Source: an uncultured Candidatus Saccharibacteria bacterium
GTDB taxonomy: Bacteria; Patescibacteriota; Saccharimonadia; Saccharimonadales; Saccharimonadaceae
DNA length: 64,000 bases
Reading direction: 5' to 3'
Assembly (NCBI GenBank): GCA_938036785.1
Contig: CALHWE010000011.1
Coordinates: forward strand, 1-64,000
Below are positions 26,858 to 35,923 of the stretch, in pieces (the first letter of the stretch is position 1; every line of letters begins with the position of its first letter). A program made the translations under genes and the position numbers. Below the pieces are notes generated by a model. That model saw only the letters and a program-made list of their open reading frames with translations, ran no database searches and had not been told where the DNA came from.

Positions 26858-29203
26858 CTAGTAGCTTCGGCGCTCCGAGCGGTCCTTTGGCATAACCACC
26901 TCGGTATCGGGCTCTTGCCGCGGCGGAAACTTTTTGCGTGGCAGGCCAGCGAAGGCGTCATTGCTCGGCTGCTTACTACGTGCGGTCGTGCGATTATTGG
27001 CCGAGCGGCGCTTGCGCGTATTAGCTGGGCGAGTTGGCGCTTTCTCTTCTGTTGTCGCGGGCAATACACCAGCAGTTTTGCGTGCAGCAATAGCAGCCGC
27101 TTTGGCAGCGGCACCACCCTTAGCAATGCGCGGTGGCGTGTGTGGCTGAGCTGGCGCAGCGAGGCTCTGCCGCGAGCGCCCAGCTGGGACTTCGCGCCCC
27201 ACACGAGCAGTGCGGCTCGACGCCTTTTGTGGTGCACCCACTTCGTTGATGACTGGGATAATAATGGGCATGCGGCGTGTTTGGTCGTACAAAACGCGGG
27301 CGATGTCGTCTTTGATCTCCTTCTTTACGACATCAAGGTCATACGAACCCACCAGGCTGCGCGCTGCTTTTTGCTTGAGATAGGCGCGGATCATCCCCAT
27401 CAGCTCTTCATTATCGCGCAGGTAGATGAAGCCCCGGCTGATGATATCTGGACTGGTGAGGAGGCGGCCCGTCCCACGCTGGACGGTGAGCACCACAACA
27501 AACATCCCCTCCAGGCTCATGTGGATGCGATCCTTCAGCACGACATCGCTCACCACTGCACCAGCGTCGTCATACATCGTGCCGCCCGAGTGCGGAATGC
27601 GCCCAATTTTGTGCGCGCCATCGGTCGTAAACTCCACAATATCCCCTGGGTCGCAGACAAAGATATGGCTGCGTGGAATACCACACTCCTTCTCGGCCAA
27701 GCGAGCATTGTGCACCAGCATGTGGAACTCGCCGTGGTTAGGCAAATAATATTTGGGCTTGACGGCACTAATGAGCCGCACGTGGTCATCATAATACCCA
27801 TGGCCCGACAGGTGGAGCGGCCCCACCCCGGTCAGATGTGTCTTGCCATTTTGCACCACGTCGCCACCTTCGCGCATCAAGCCATCGACGGTGCGCACAA
27901 CGTACTTCTCGTTGCCTGGGATGGGGTTAGAGCTAAAGACCACCACATCGCTCCCCTTGATCTTGACGAATTTATGCGCCCCCGTCGCCATGCGGTTAAG
28001 CACGGCACTAAATTCTCCCTGGCTACCTGTACAGACGATGGTGATCTTGTGGTCGGGCAGCTTCACGAGGTCTTCCATCTTGACCACCGTATCTTTGGGG
28101 ATCTTGATAGCACCAGTGCGCAGTGCTACCTCCAGGTTCTGGATCATACTAAAGCCAGCAAAGGCTACCTTGCGCCCATGCTTCTCTGCCTCCTCGAGGA
28201 TGAGCTGAATGCGGTGCAGCTGGCTAGAGAAACTACTGATGATGATGCGGCTCTTGGCCCACTTATCCATCACCTCACCCATGCTGTGCTGGATGTCGTG
28301 CTCGCCGTGGGTGTGGGTGCCAGCGCTCTCGCAGTTGGTCGATTCGTTCATCATGAGGAGGAATCCCTCGGTGTGCGAGATATCTTGCAGCCGCTCGAAG
28401 TCGAACTTGCGGCCATCCACCGGGTTCTCCTCAATACGCCAGTCACCACTACTGAGAATGTTCCCTACTGGTGTACGCACCACTACTGCGGCCGAATCAG
28501 GAATAGAGTGGTTCACCCGCACCAGCTCCACACTAAAGGAGTCGCACAGCTGGACAATCTCATGCTCCTCAGGCTTGAGCTCGTGATACTCTGGCTCGTA
28601 GCTGCCATCTGTCTCAGCCATAGTGCGCTGCAGCATACCCAAGGTAAAGGCTGTGCCATAGACTGGTGCAGGCAGCTTGGGGATGATATGCCGAAAGGCA
28701 CCGATATGGTCGAGGTGCCCGTGAGTAAAGATGTGTGCCCGAATCTTGTGCTTATTCTCCTCCAACCACTGCGTATCGGGGATGATGTAGTTGATGCCTG
28801 GGTAGTCGCTGCCCGGGAAGAGGAAGCCCATGTCGATAATGATGATATCGTTGTCGTACTCAATGGCCGTCATGTTCTTGCCAATGCCCATCTCGCCCAC
28901 CCCACCGATCGGGATGACCTTGAGCGTTGGGCGCGGGGCACGGGGCCGCTTGGGCTGCATATTGAGAGTAAACTGCTTGCCGCCATAGCCATTGTAGACC
29001 GACTTATTGACCGGCACGTTAATGACATGCTGCGAGGCCTGGGCATTGACCCCCTCGCTGGTGCGGCGCTGCGCCCGAAAGACCTCGCCTTTGCGCGTGG
29101 TGGTGGCACTGAGCACCGTGTTGGTTGTCGCTGGTTGTTTGCTTGCGTGTGGACGCTTCTTGGCGTCATCTGCCTGGGGTGTGGCCACTCGTCGTTGACC
29201 CAT
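26858..29203 (-). CDS. rnj: ribonuclease J
   Basis: 781 residues against about 555 in Bacillus. Beta-lactamase/beta-CASP core from about residue 90: IHGHLDH-type motif FTHGHLDHIGAFRHI, SDSFSVELVRVNHSIPDSAA, TEFSGHG-type LTGVGPLHLSGHGYYDDHV and the YLPNHGEF. It is a 5'-3' exo- and endonuclease for mRNA decay. The extra length is an N-terminal basic region of about 85 residues and a C-terminal R/A/K-rich tail of about 130 residues, both probably disordered RNA-binding arms. Strong promoter and AAGGAG upstream. Confidence 0.95.
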   Translation of the reverse strand: MGQRRVATPQADDAKKRPHASKQPATTNTVLSATTTRKGEVFRAQRRTSEGVNAQASQHVINVPVNKSVYNGYGGKQFTLNMQPKRPRAPRPTLKVIPIGGVGEMGIGKNMTAIEYDNDIIIIDMGFLFPGSDYPGINYIIPDTQWLEENKHKIRAHIFTHGHLDHIGAFRHIIPKLPAPVYGTAFTLGMLQRTMAETDGSYEPEYHELKPEEHEIVQLCDSFSVELVRVNHSIPDSAAVVVRTPVGNILSSGDWRIEENPVDGRKFDFERLQDISHTEGFLLMMNESTNCESAGTHTHGEHDIQHSMGEVMDKWAKSRIIISSFSSQLHRIQLILEEAEKHGRKVAFAGFSMIQNLEVALRTGAIKIPKDTVVKMEDLVKLPDHKITIVCTGSQGEFSAVLNRMATGAHKFVKIKGSDVVVFSSNPIPGNEKYVVRTVDGLMREGGDVVQNGKTHLTGVGPLHLSGHGYYDDHVRLISAVKPKYYLPNHGEFHMLVHNARLAEKECGIPRSHIFVCDPGDIVEFTTDGAHKIGRIPHSGGTMYDDAGAVVSDVVLKDRIHMSLEGMFVVVLTVQRGTGRLLTSPDIISRGFIYLRDNEELMGMIRAYLKQKAARSLVGSYDLDVVKKEIKDDIARVLYDQTRRMPIIIPVINEVGAPQKASSRTARVGREVPAGRSRQSLAAPAQPHTPPRIAKGGAAAKAAAIAARKTAGVLPATTEEKAPTRPANTRKRRSANNRTTARSKQPSNDAFAGLPRKKFPPRQEPDTEVVMPKDRSERRSY

Positions 29204-29279
29204 TGTATCTCACTCCTTCTAATACATTATTCTGGTTCTACTAATAAGAGACAGGCTAAGAGCCTCAATAAGTGGTTGT

Positions 29280-29309
29280 ATTATAGCAGATGGTGGTGAG
29301 GTGTGTCAA
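29280..29309 (-). promoter_or_regulatory. promoter of RNase J gene
   Basis: TATAAT at 29280-29285 (with TGC before it) and a perfect TTGACA at 29304-29309, spacer 18 nt; leader of about 70 nt. Confidence 0.7.
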
Positions 29310-29334
29310 AGCCACCCCGCGAGAGGTGGCTTTT
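29308..29334 (-). terminator. terminator after the 302-residue hypothetical gene
   Basis: AAAAGCCACC/GGTGGCTTT stem; it overlaps the -35 region of the RNase J promoter. Confidence 0.65.
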
Positions 29335-29364
29335 GCTTCGTGTCGCAACGAATTGATAGTGTAT

Positions 29365-30273
29365 CTATGCACACCAAAATCGCAGCATATCGCTCAAATT
29401 TTCGCCTGTTTCCACTCGGGAGGCTGACTGCCACGATGCACTATCACTTGGAATATCATCAGGGTTTTCGTTGCTGGCAGGCGCTTCTTCGATGACAAAC
29501 GTTGGTGCGCCATTCTCGTTAGTAGTTCGCGTCATCCGTGTGTACGGCTTCTCATTTGGGTCAGTATTGGCACTTGGACGGAAGCTGCTTGCCGCTGCAA
29601 CTTCTGTGGCAGGGTTACTTGTGATCTGCAGCAGCTCTGCCGTCGTCAGCTCGCCAACTGGCTGGGCAGCCCCTGGCTCTTGCGGCGTCTCCAGCGTCAC
29701 CTTCTCTCGGGTGGTTGTCTTGCCAGTGGTTATGTCTTTTTGTTTGTGTGCCACCGTCGTTACGACGACATTTTGCCCATCATGGCTGACGGTAGTTCGC
29801 TCCGCTGTAATAATCTCCTTAATAGCCCTACTCTTATCAGTCCGGTACACTGCAAGGGAGTCACCCATATAACGATCTGTCTTCGTCTTGCCCTGCAGTT
29901 CGGTATAGCGCGTCGTGATGCCGTGCAAAACTTCTCTGTCGACCTTCTTTACATCAATCTCACCATCGGGAGTTGTAAATTCTACCTCACGACCCGATTG
30001 CTCAAATGGCTCAGCCGTTGCGGCTGTCTCGCTCGATACGGGTGCTTCTGCCGTATTATGACAATACGCGAAACCATTCATAGCAGTAAGCAGGGCTGCC
30101 AGAGCGGCAAGCTTTTGCTTCAGCGAGAGTCGTGGCATATCTCTCTTATCAGTATCATCAGTAGCACTCTCATTACTTAACGTAATGCGCGAGTTTGTCT
30201 CATCCAAAATCGGTTTTCGTGCAAAGCTCCCTTCCATACTGCTTGTCTTCTGCCAAGGTTTCTTCATTATCAT
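29365..30273 (-). CDS. hypothetical membrane-anchored protein
   Basis: 302 residues. Polar N-terminal 48 residues, one transmembrane or signal-anchor helix (LKQKLAALAALLTAMNGFAY), then an acidic T/E/K-rich extracellular region without cysteines until the end. Two ATG codons (30273 and two codons later) share an AGGAG. No family recognised. Terminators on both sides show that it is transcribed alone. Confidence 0.75.
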   Translation of the reverse strand: MIMKKPWQKTSSMEGSFARKPILDETNSRITLSNESATDDTDKRDMPRLSLKQKLAALAALLTAMNGFAYCHNTAEAPVSSETAATAEPFEQSGREVEFTTPDGEIDVKKVDREVLHGITTRYTELQGKTKTDRYMGDSLAVYRTDKSRAIKEIITAERTTVSHDGQNVVVTTVAHKQKDITTGKTTTREKVTLETPQEPGAAQPVGELTTAELLQITSNPATEVAAASSFRPSANTDPNEKPYTRMTRTTNENGAPTFVIEEAPASNENPDDIPSDSASWQSASRVETGENLSDMLRFWCA

Positions 30274-30385
30274 CGACTCCTGCTTTATTTACTACTATCC
30301 ATTTACCGCTATAGTACTTTGTATTTGCTATATATGTCAAATATGGTCTACTCAAATCTCAAAGCTAGCCTCGCCAGCAAACAGG

Positions 30386-30416
30386 CAAAAAGCCGGCTAC
30401 CCCACCATAGCCGGCT
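30386..30416 (-). terminator. terminator after the Rrf2-YhgE operon
   Basis: AGCCGGCTA/TAGCCGGCT 9-bp stem with an 8-nt loop, followed on the minus strand by TTTTTG. Confidence 0.85.
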
Positions 30417-30444
30417 CTGTGCTATGCCTCGCAGCACATTAATT

Positions 30445-32553
30445 TTAATCTCCGTCCACCGTCGTATGAGCAAACTGCCGCGTGCCACGCCAGGCCAAGA
30501 AGCCGATGAGGAGTGCGTTTGCCACGAGCGCAAAGCCAGCCAAGATGAGCATGTGCTGCGTATAGAGCGCACTATCGACCCCGCCCGAGATCGCATGACG
30601 ATAGGCAATGATGGAGTGCGTCATGGGTAGCCATGGGTTGATAGCCTGGAAGAAACCAGAGGCTGTTTGGATGGGGAATATCCCTTCGCTCGCTGCCAGC
30701 TGGAGCACCATGATGATCATTACCACCAGTCGGCCAGGGTTATCCAGCACCATCACTACCAGCGTAATGAGCGACATAAAGGCAAGCGAAGCAAGGTAGC
30801 TTGTGGCAGCAAATAGCCACGGATGGTCGGGCTGCAAGCCCACCACATAGACTAGCACTAGCATCATAATCGTTGCTTGCACCAGTGCAGCCAGCCCCAA
30901 GACTGACATCTTAGCCAGCCACCAGCGCCAGGCATTTTCTTGGCGCGAGAAGGTCTTGCGCACTGGGTACATCGTCGTCAGAGCCAGCCCACCAACGAAG
31001 AGCGCCAGCGAGAGCATATATGGTGCCATGGCATAGCCGTAGTTTGGTACACTGCCAGTACTGTGCTCGCTACTCGCCACAGGTGCGGCCATCTGCTGCT
31101 GAGCCGCTGGGCTAGTTGGCAGGAGCTTTACCTGAGCAGCACCAGTCTGTAGTTTGTGCGCTAGTGTGCTCGAGCCATCCACCAGCTGGTTACTTGCCTG
31201 CACCAGCGTACTCGAGTGCTGCTGCAAGGTGGCTGCGCCCTGGGCCAGTTGCCCACTACCATGCTGAGCTGTTGCGAGATTACCTGCCACCAGTGCTGCA
31301 CCAGCTTGGAGCCGCTCGCCACCAGCCCGCACCGTGTTATAACCCGCAAAGGCAGTGGTGGCTTGTGGGGTAAATTGCTCCACGCCAGTATTGAGTGCCG
31401 CCACACCATTCTTGAGTGTTTGCTGTTGAGTGGCAAGCGTTTTAGTGAGAGTATCAAGGTTGGCCAGCAAGCTCTGCGTTTGCTCGGCAATGGCTTTGGT
31501 CTGCTGCAGAGCGCTCGCTATGGTCTGCAGCTCGGGCAGTGTGATGGTCGTGCTACCGCCAGATGCAGCCGCCTGGGCACTAGTCTTTTGGAGGATCGCC
31601 CCAGCCGATGCGGCTGGTGCTTGCATCGCCTGGAGCGCACCCACCACCCGCTGCGCATCTTGGGCTACTGCCGCCTGTTGAGCCGCCACTGCCGGTGATG
31701 GCTGGGCCACTTGGGCGTTGAGTGTATTCATCCCTTGTTTGATCTGCTGCATACCAGCCGTTAGCTGGGCCACTTGGGCCGCCGTTGGCAGTTGGCCAGT
31801 CAGCTGCGCTGTGCCCTGCTGGACCTGCACTGCACCAGCCTGCAATCGCCCTAAGCCTGCCGTTAGCGTCTGCTGCTTGCTCGCCAGTTGGCTAACGCCA
31901 TTGGTATAGTGAGTAAGACCCGCTTGGAGCCGTGCCGACCCCTGGTGTAAGCGCCCAGCACCATCACCAGCCTGCGCCATGCCATTACCCACTGCACCAA
32001 TACCCGCTGCCACCTCTTTGAGGTAAGTTTGGGTCACTTGCTCGGCTACTGTTTCCTTCACTTTTTGCGCGGCTTGGCGGCTAATGACTGCACCAATGTA
32101 GTTTTTGGCTGGCGTCAGCTGATACGACACCACTGCTTGCTGCGGCTTGTCCTGCCGAAGTGACGCCGCACGCTGTGAGAAGTCCTCCGGCACCGTCACT
32201 ACTGCATAGTAGTAGCCACGGCGTACGCCATCATCGGCTTGCTGCTTGGAGACGAATTCCCACTTTAGTGCCTTGCTCTTATGTAGAGACTCTGTCATTG
32301 TCCGGCCGATCTGCAGCTCCTTACCATTGATCTGCGCCCCCTTATCCTCATTCACAAAGGCAATCGGCAGTCGGTCGGTATGCCCATACGGGTCCCACAC
32401 CGAGCTGAGGAAAAACGCCGCATATATCACCGGCACAAAGGCTATTGCTATCACTGCCACCAATAGTGTTTTGCTCTGCAGCAAGTGCCGCCATTCGGCC
32501 TGGACCATCACGCTGCGGCGGCGCCGGATGGCTTGTTTTATTTTCTCACCCAT
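30445..32553 (-). CDS. YhgE/Pip family membrane protein (ABC-2-like export permease)
   Basis: 702 residues. N-terminal helix (LLVAVIAIAFVPVIYAAFFL) followed by the YhgE signature DPYGHTDRLPIAFVNEDKGA, a long extracytoplasmic Q/A/L-rich helical region (about 165-480) and five or six C-terminal transmembrane helices of ABC-2 type. Members include phage infection protein Pip and exporter components for surface or secreted factors. No dedicated ATPase is adjacent. The start overlaps the end of the Rrf2-type regulator by eight bases, implying regulation by it. Confidence 0.9.
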   Translation of the reverse strand: MGEKIKQAIRRRRSVMVQAEWRHLLQSKTLLVAVIAIAFVPVIYAAFFLSSVWDPYGHTDRLPIAFVNEDKGAQINGKELQIGRTMTESLHKSKALKWEFVSKQQADDGVRRGYYYAVVTVPEDFSQRAASLRQDKPQQAVVSYQLTPAKNYIGAVISRQAAQKVKETVAEQVTQTYLKEVAAGIGAVGNGMAQAGDGAGRLHQGSARLQAGLTHYTNGVSQLASKQQTLTAGLGRLQAGAVQVQQGTAQLTGQLPTAAQVAQLTAGMQQIKQGMNTLNAQVAQPSPAVAAQQAAVAQDAQRVVGALQAMQAPAASAGAILQKTSAQAAASGGSTTITLPELQTIASALQQTKAIAEQTQSLLANLDTLTKTLATQQQTLKNGVAALNTGVEQFTPQATTAFAGYNTVRAGGERLQAGAALVAGNLATAQHGSGQLAQGAATLQQHSSTLVQASNQLVDGSSTLAHKLQTGAAQVKLLPTSPAAQQQMAAPVASSEHSTGSVPNYGYAMAPYMLSLALFVGGLALTTMYPVRKTFSRQENAWRWWLAKMSVLGLAALVQATIMMLVLVYVVGLQPDHPWLFAATSYLASLAFMSLITLVVMVLDNPGRLVVMIIMVLQLAASEGIFPIQTASGFFQAINPWLPMTHSIIAYRHAISGGVDSALYTQHMLILAGFALVANALLIGFLAWRGTRQFAHTTVDGD

Positions 32554-32989
32554 TGTTCATTAACTCCCGAATAATATCTTGCAATGTTACTGTCTGCAGC
32601 GTCTCAGCCCAGCGTGCCTGAGCCCGATCGAAGGCACCAAGGATGCTCACCTCACCGCGTTTAATCTTGCTATCATCTGCCTGGCAGGCAAACATCCGCT
32701 CGGCGACTCCTTGGTATTGAACGAAGCTTTCCGTCCCCTCGACTGCCGCCACGATATCCCACAGCGTCAGCTCCGTACTAGCCCGCGCCAGGCGAAAGCC
32801 ACCACCCGCACCCCTCGCCGAGGTAATCAGCTGGGCTGTTACGAGCTTACGCGTTACTTTAGTAATATACGTTGGCGACACCCCCATTTGCTTTGCCAAG
32901 CTCTGGTTCGTCACTGGCGATCGCAGGTCTGGATGCGCCAGCAAAATCACAATGCAACAGGCCTGCTCGACTGCTCCTGATAATCTCAT
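32546..32989 (-). CDS. Rrf2-family transcriptional regulator
   Basis: 147 residues. Winged helix with MRLSGAVEQACCIVILLAHP, SLAKQMGVSPTYITKVTRKL and SARGAGGGFRLARASTELTL, the classic Rrf2 recognition and wing. In the sensing segment only one Cys is present (MFACQADDS), so an IscR-type three-Cys cluster site is missing. It probably controls its own operon with the YhgE-like exporter; a 17-bp palindrome lies upstream. Its ATG has no direct Shine-Dalgarno sequence; see the leader ORF ending 4 nt before it. Confidence 0.92.
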   Translation of the reverse strand: MRLSGAVEQACCIVILLAHPDLRSPVTNQSLAKQMGVSPTYITKVTRKLVTAQLITSARGAGGGFRLARASTELTLWDIVAAVEGTESFVQYQGVAERMFACQADDSKIKRGEVSILGAFDRAQARWAETLQTVTLQDIIRELMNNG

Positions 32990-32993
32990 GGTT

Positions 32994-33032
32994 TTATATG
33001 CGAGGTGCTATGCAGCCCACCCTGCGCAGCAC
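32994..33032 (-). CDS. possible 12-residue leader peptide of the Rrf2 operon
   Basis: GTG-initiated frame VLRRVGCIAPRI, preceded at 6 nt by a perfect AAAGGAGG (33039-33046), the best ribosome binding site in the leader. It stops 4 nt before the Rrf2 ATG, which lacks its own site, so translation could be coupled. The frame lies inside a GAGGTGCT/AGCACCTC stem-loop (33002-33009/33028-33035). Confidence 0.35.
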   Translation of the reverse strand: MLRRVGCIAPRI

Positions 33033-33062
33033 CTCACTCCTCCTTTCTTTGATTGTTGATAA

Positions 33063-33079
33063 TGGATATCTAATATCCA
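33063..33079 (-). promoter_or_regulatory. palindromic operator candidate for Rrf2 regulator
   Basis: TGGATAT-CTA-ATATCCA, perfect 7-bp arms, 75-90 nt upstream of the Rrf2 gene and near its likely promoter. Confidence 0.5.
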
Positions 33080-33171
33080 GATTAGCATAGATCATCTCCT
33101 TCTGCAAGCCTGTCGTCAAAATATACCTTCCTAAAAATCAAGCTACATCTGTAGTCTTGAGCATATATTTT

Positions 33172-33197
33172 GCTGGGCTGATAGATCGCAGCCCAGC
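33172..33197 (-). terminator. hairpin downstream of methyltransferase gene
   Basis: GCTGGGCTG/CAGCCCAGC 9-bp perfect stem with an 8-nt loop 22 nt after the stop; no T run, so termination is only suggested. Confidence 0.45.
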
Positions 33198-33218
33198 ATT
33201 ATCTTCTTTGCTTTTGTG

Positions 33219-34074
33219 CTACTTTGCGCGGTGGGCAAGCGGCTTTGTGCCTTTGTAGAGCAAGTAGCGGAATAGCCCCGCTTCATACAGCGTGCTATAG
33301 CCATGTGATGCCATCACGGCATTAACGAAGAATGGCGCAAGCTTCGCATCTGGCTGGATCCAGGCAAATGGCCGAGCGAGCGAGCGCAAGCGGTGGTATG
33401 TTGGCATAACGGCTTCTGTCCAATCGGTCTCGCTTATATCCGCAAAGCCAGCCTGCTGCAGGGCCTGTGATATCTCACCGGGATTCTGCTGCCGCACACC
33501 AAAGCCACCAGCATGCTGCTCCAAAAAATCCATCATGCGCTGCTGGCGAGCCGACATATGGCGAGCATCGACCTCATAATCGGCAAACACTACACGCCCA
33601 CCCGGCTTAAGGATGCGATAAAATTCCTGCATCGTGGCCCGCGTATCCTTCGCGTGCGATAGTGTCTCATTCACATACACCACATCGAAATACTCGTCTG
33701 GGAAATCGGTGCGCGAGTAATCGCCGAGCACAAAGCGCGGCGCAGGAGTCATATGCCGCGACAACTTCTCAGATATCCTAACCTCTCGTGGCGTGATGGT
33801 AATACCTATTACCTCACCCCCCCCCATTGGCCTGGACGAGGTATCGCGCCATCACGCCCTGGCCCGAGCCGGCATCGAGCACACGGTCGGTCGGCTTAAG
33901 TTGCAGCTCCTTGGCAAACATCCGCAAGAAGTTCGCCTGAGCTTGCCGCTCATTCTTCGTCTCGCTCGTCCAATAGCCAGCGTGCTGCGAGCGGCCCAGC
34001 ACCATGTTATACCCTGCCCACGAGCCAAACCGCGAATAGTATGTAGCCACACCGTTATTCTTTGTGTTCATCAT
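33219..34074 (-). pseudogene. SAM-dependent methyltransferase split by a G9 frameshift
   Basis: Two frames join into one class I methyltransferase of about 285 residues. The first (33814-34074) has FGSWAGYNMVLGRSQHAGYW and motif I VLDAGSGQGVMARYLVQ. The second (33219-33827) has VLGDYSRTDFPDEYFDVVY, LKPGGRVVFADYEVD and the C-terminal half. They meet at a run of nine C on the plus strand (33817-33825). Eight would keep the frame open; nine gives GGG GGG GGG TGA. The family resembles small-molecule or lipid methyltransferases of the UbiE/tocopherol type. It is either switched off by slippage, rescued by slippage during expression, or an assembly error. AAGGAG precedes the ATG. Confidence 0.8.
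33817..33825. repeat. C9/G9 homopolymer at the frameshift
   Basis: Nine consecutive C on the plus strand inside the methyltransferase gene; one unit fewer restores the reading frame. Confidence 0.9.
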
Positions 34075-34338
34075 TTTCTCCTTGTTACTATACTTATTCT
34101 ATAGTATAGCGTAGAGCTGCTCAATGGAGTGGGTTTGCAGGGTTTTTCTCTACCCTCCTCTCTCAGCCTCTATTCCTCTTATGCTGCTTCTCTAATTCTC
34201 TTTCTGCGTTTCATTTTTCTACCTCAGATAGGCCTATTTTATTAAAGCATGAGCGATATCACAATTATGACAATGGGGCGATTTGTAGTATCATATATAA
34301 GTATAAGTGTTATACCAATGAGGTGAGGAGGAAACACA

Positions 34339-34989
34339 ATGCCAAAACCAGAAGCAGCTGGCCTGCCATGGCCAACCCAAGCAGCCCGCAGACAAGCCAC
34401 ACGCCAGTCTGACCCTGCCATCCGCGATAGCAGCGCCTACCGGCAAAAGCCTGCCGACGACACTGAACGCACCACGTCAGCAACCGCGCAGAGTGAGCTT
34501 GATACAACCAAGAGCAAGCTTGCCACCCTGCAAAAGGCGCTGCAGCACGTGACCGCCGTCGAGATTGGTGAGGCACAGCTAGGCACCAGTGCACGCGACT
34601 ACATCAGCCACGCGCTGGAGGTGTCGCGTGTTTTTTCTGAGCTAGAGCATCGCCGCATGCCTGTCAATGGCTCGTATAATGGCCAACCCTTCCAAGTATT
34701 ACCTAGTTCCAGCCTCGAGCTGATCGAGCGCGACCTCGGCCGTGCAAGCTTTGGCCCCTATGGCCCAGCTGGCCTCACCCGCGTTGGCCCTCAGCCCAAA
34801 GAAGAACTTACACTCGATGACTACGTCGCCGATGCCACTGCTCAAGCCACGGCCGACTACAACACCAAGAAAAAGCAAGCCGACGAGCAAGCCAAGGTCG
34901 CCACCGAGCTCCAAACCGCTCAAGAGCTCCTCGAGCGCAAAGGCTACGGCGTGACCGCACCAGAGGTTGGCAAGACGAAAGTCGCCTAA
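34339..34989 (+). CDS. hypothetical helical protein
   Basis: 216 residues, soluble, no signal peptide. The N-terminal 50 residues are polar and probably disordered; 50-75 and 165-205 are strong coiled-coil segments (SELDTTKSKLATLQKALQHV and YNTKKKQADEQAKVATELQT). No family recognised. GAGGAGG lies before the ATG, and a strong terminator follows, so it is a single-gene transcript. Confidence 0.75.
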   Translation: MPKPEAAGLPWPTQAARRQATRQSDPAIRDSSAYRQKPADDTERTTSATAQSELDTTKSKLATLQKALQHVTAVEIGEAQLGTSARDYISHALEVSRVFSELEHRRMPVNGSYNGQPFQVLPSSSLELIERDLGRASFGPYGPAGLTRVGPQPKEELTLDDYVADATAQATADYNTKKKQADEQAKVATELQTAQELLERKGYGVTAPEVGKTKVA

Positions 34990-35013
34990 CCAGCTCCACA
35001 AACATGCATACCA

Positions 35014-35045
35014 AGGTAAGTATTGTGACAATACTTACCTTTTTT
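35014..35045 (+). terminator. terminator after the helical hypothetical gene
   Basis: AGGTAAGTATT/AATACTTACCT 11-bp stem, 5-nt loop, then T run. Confidence 0.9.
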
Positions 35046-35128
35046 CGTTTGCACAGCAAAGCGCTTGCCGCTTCCTCCCCTGCTGGCTATGAGGCACGAT
35101 GTGTCTTAATATATCTCTATACTATCCA

Positions 35129-35746
35129 TTATTTACTCTGCGTCGTCTGCCGCACGTACGCCACTGCCCGCACGAAGTCGTCGATGAGCGTCTGGCGCAT
35201 GGCACCGTTGTATAGCGCAGCGGCTGGGTGGTAAAGCGGAATGACGACGAACTCTCGCTCGTGCAAGCGTACTTTGCGCGGCTGGCCATGGTCGCGGCTA
35301 ATGCGCAGGTCGGGGACGAACCCGCCACCACTGTGCCGCCCAAGCGTCAGCACCGCCTTTGGCTGGATAATATCGAGTTGCTGCATGAGGTACGGCCAAA
35401 AGGCGCGCTTCTCCTCCGGCAGTGGGTCGCGATTATTGGGCGGACGATATTTGACGATATTAGTAATGTACACATCACTGCGCACGAGGCCAGCCGTGGC
35501 GAGCATCTCGTCCAGGAATTTCCCTGCTGCCCCCACAAAAGGCTTGCCCTGCAGGTCTTCATTTTTACCGGGTGCTTCCCCCACAAAGACAATGTCGGCA
35601 TTAGGGTTGCCATCACCTAGCACTAACTGCGTGGCCTGGGCAGCCAGCCCAGGGCAGAGCTCGGCAGCGATAATCTCCTCAGCGAGGTGCGCTAGCTGAG
35701 CGGCTTGGGTTTGGTCTGGCGTGGATGGGTCAAGTGGATGGGTCAT
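35129..35746 (-). CDS. uracil-DNA glycosylase, family 4-like, without iron-sulphur ligands
   Basis: 205 residues. Motif 1 GEAPGKNEDLQGKPFVGAAG, DVYITNIVKYRPPNNRDPLP, LTLGRHS and the HPAA motif (YHPAAALY) are as in family 4 UDG. The enzyme removes uracil from DNA. Family 4 proteins bind a 4Fe-4S cluster with four Cys; here only Cys31 remains. The others are Ala28, Tyr in VKYRPP and Phe/Trp in RAFWPYL, so no cluster can form. Predicted leaderless: TGCTATACT ends 6 nt before the ATG. Confidence 0.9.
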   Translation of the reverse strand: MTHPLDPSTPDQTQAAQLAHLAEEIIAAELCPGLAAQATQLVLGDGNPNADIVFVGEAPGKNEDLQGKPFVGAAGKFLDEMLATAGLVRSDVYITNIVKYRPPNNRDPLPEEKRAFWPYLMQQLDIIQPKAVLTLGRHSGGGFVPDLRISRDHGQPRKVRLHEREFVVIPLYHPAAALYNGAMRQTLIDDFVRAVAYVRQTTQSK

Positions 35747-35752
35747 ACATTC

Positions 35753-35761
35753 AGTATAGCA
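35753..35761 (-). promoter_or_regulatory. extended -10 promoter of UDG gene
   Basis: TGCTATACT on the minus strand, 6 nt before the ATG at 35746. Confidence 0.6.
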
Positions 35762-35923
35762 ATCGATGAGCGGGTGAGGCAAAAATCAGTCATTATTGAT
35801 CACTCTAGTTTTGGCACTGGAGTCTACTACCTAGCTCTTGCAATATTGAGGGGTGTGATAATTGCTGAGATTATGCGGTGCAGGTTGATAGTAAGCAAAC
35901 ACAATCGAGAGGGTGTAAAAAAC

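Noticed and set aside
26840..29299. An 819-codon open frame on the plus strand, antisense to RNase J
   Set aside because: It is an exact shadow of the RNase J gene, which has full catalytic motifs, a promoter and a ribosome site; the antisense product is an improbable H/L/R-rich chain.
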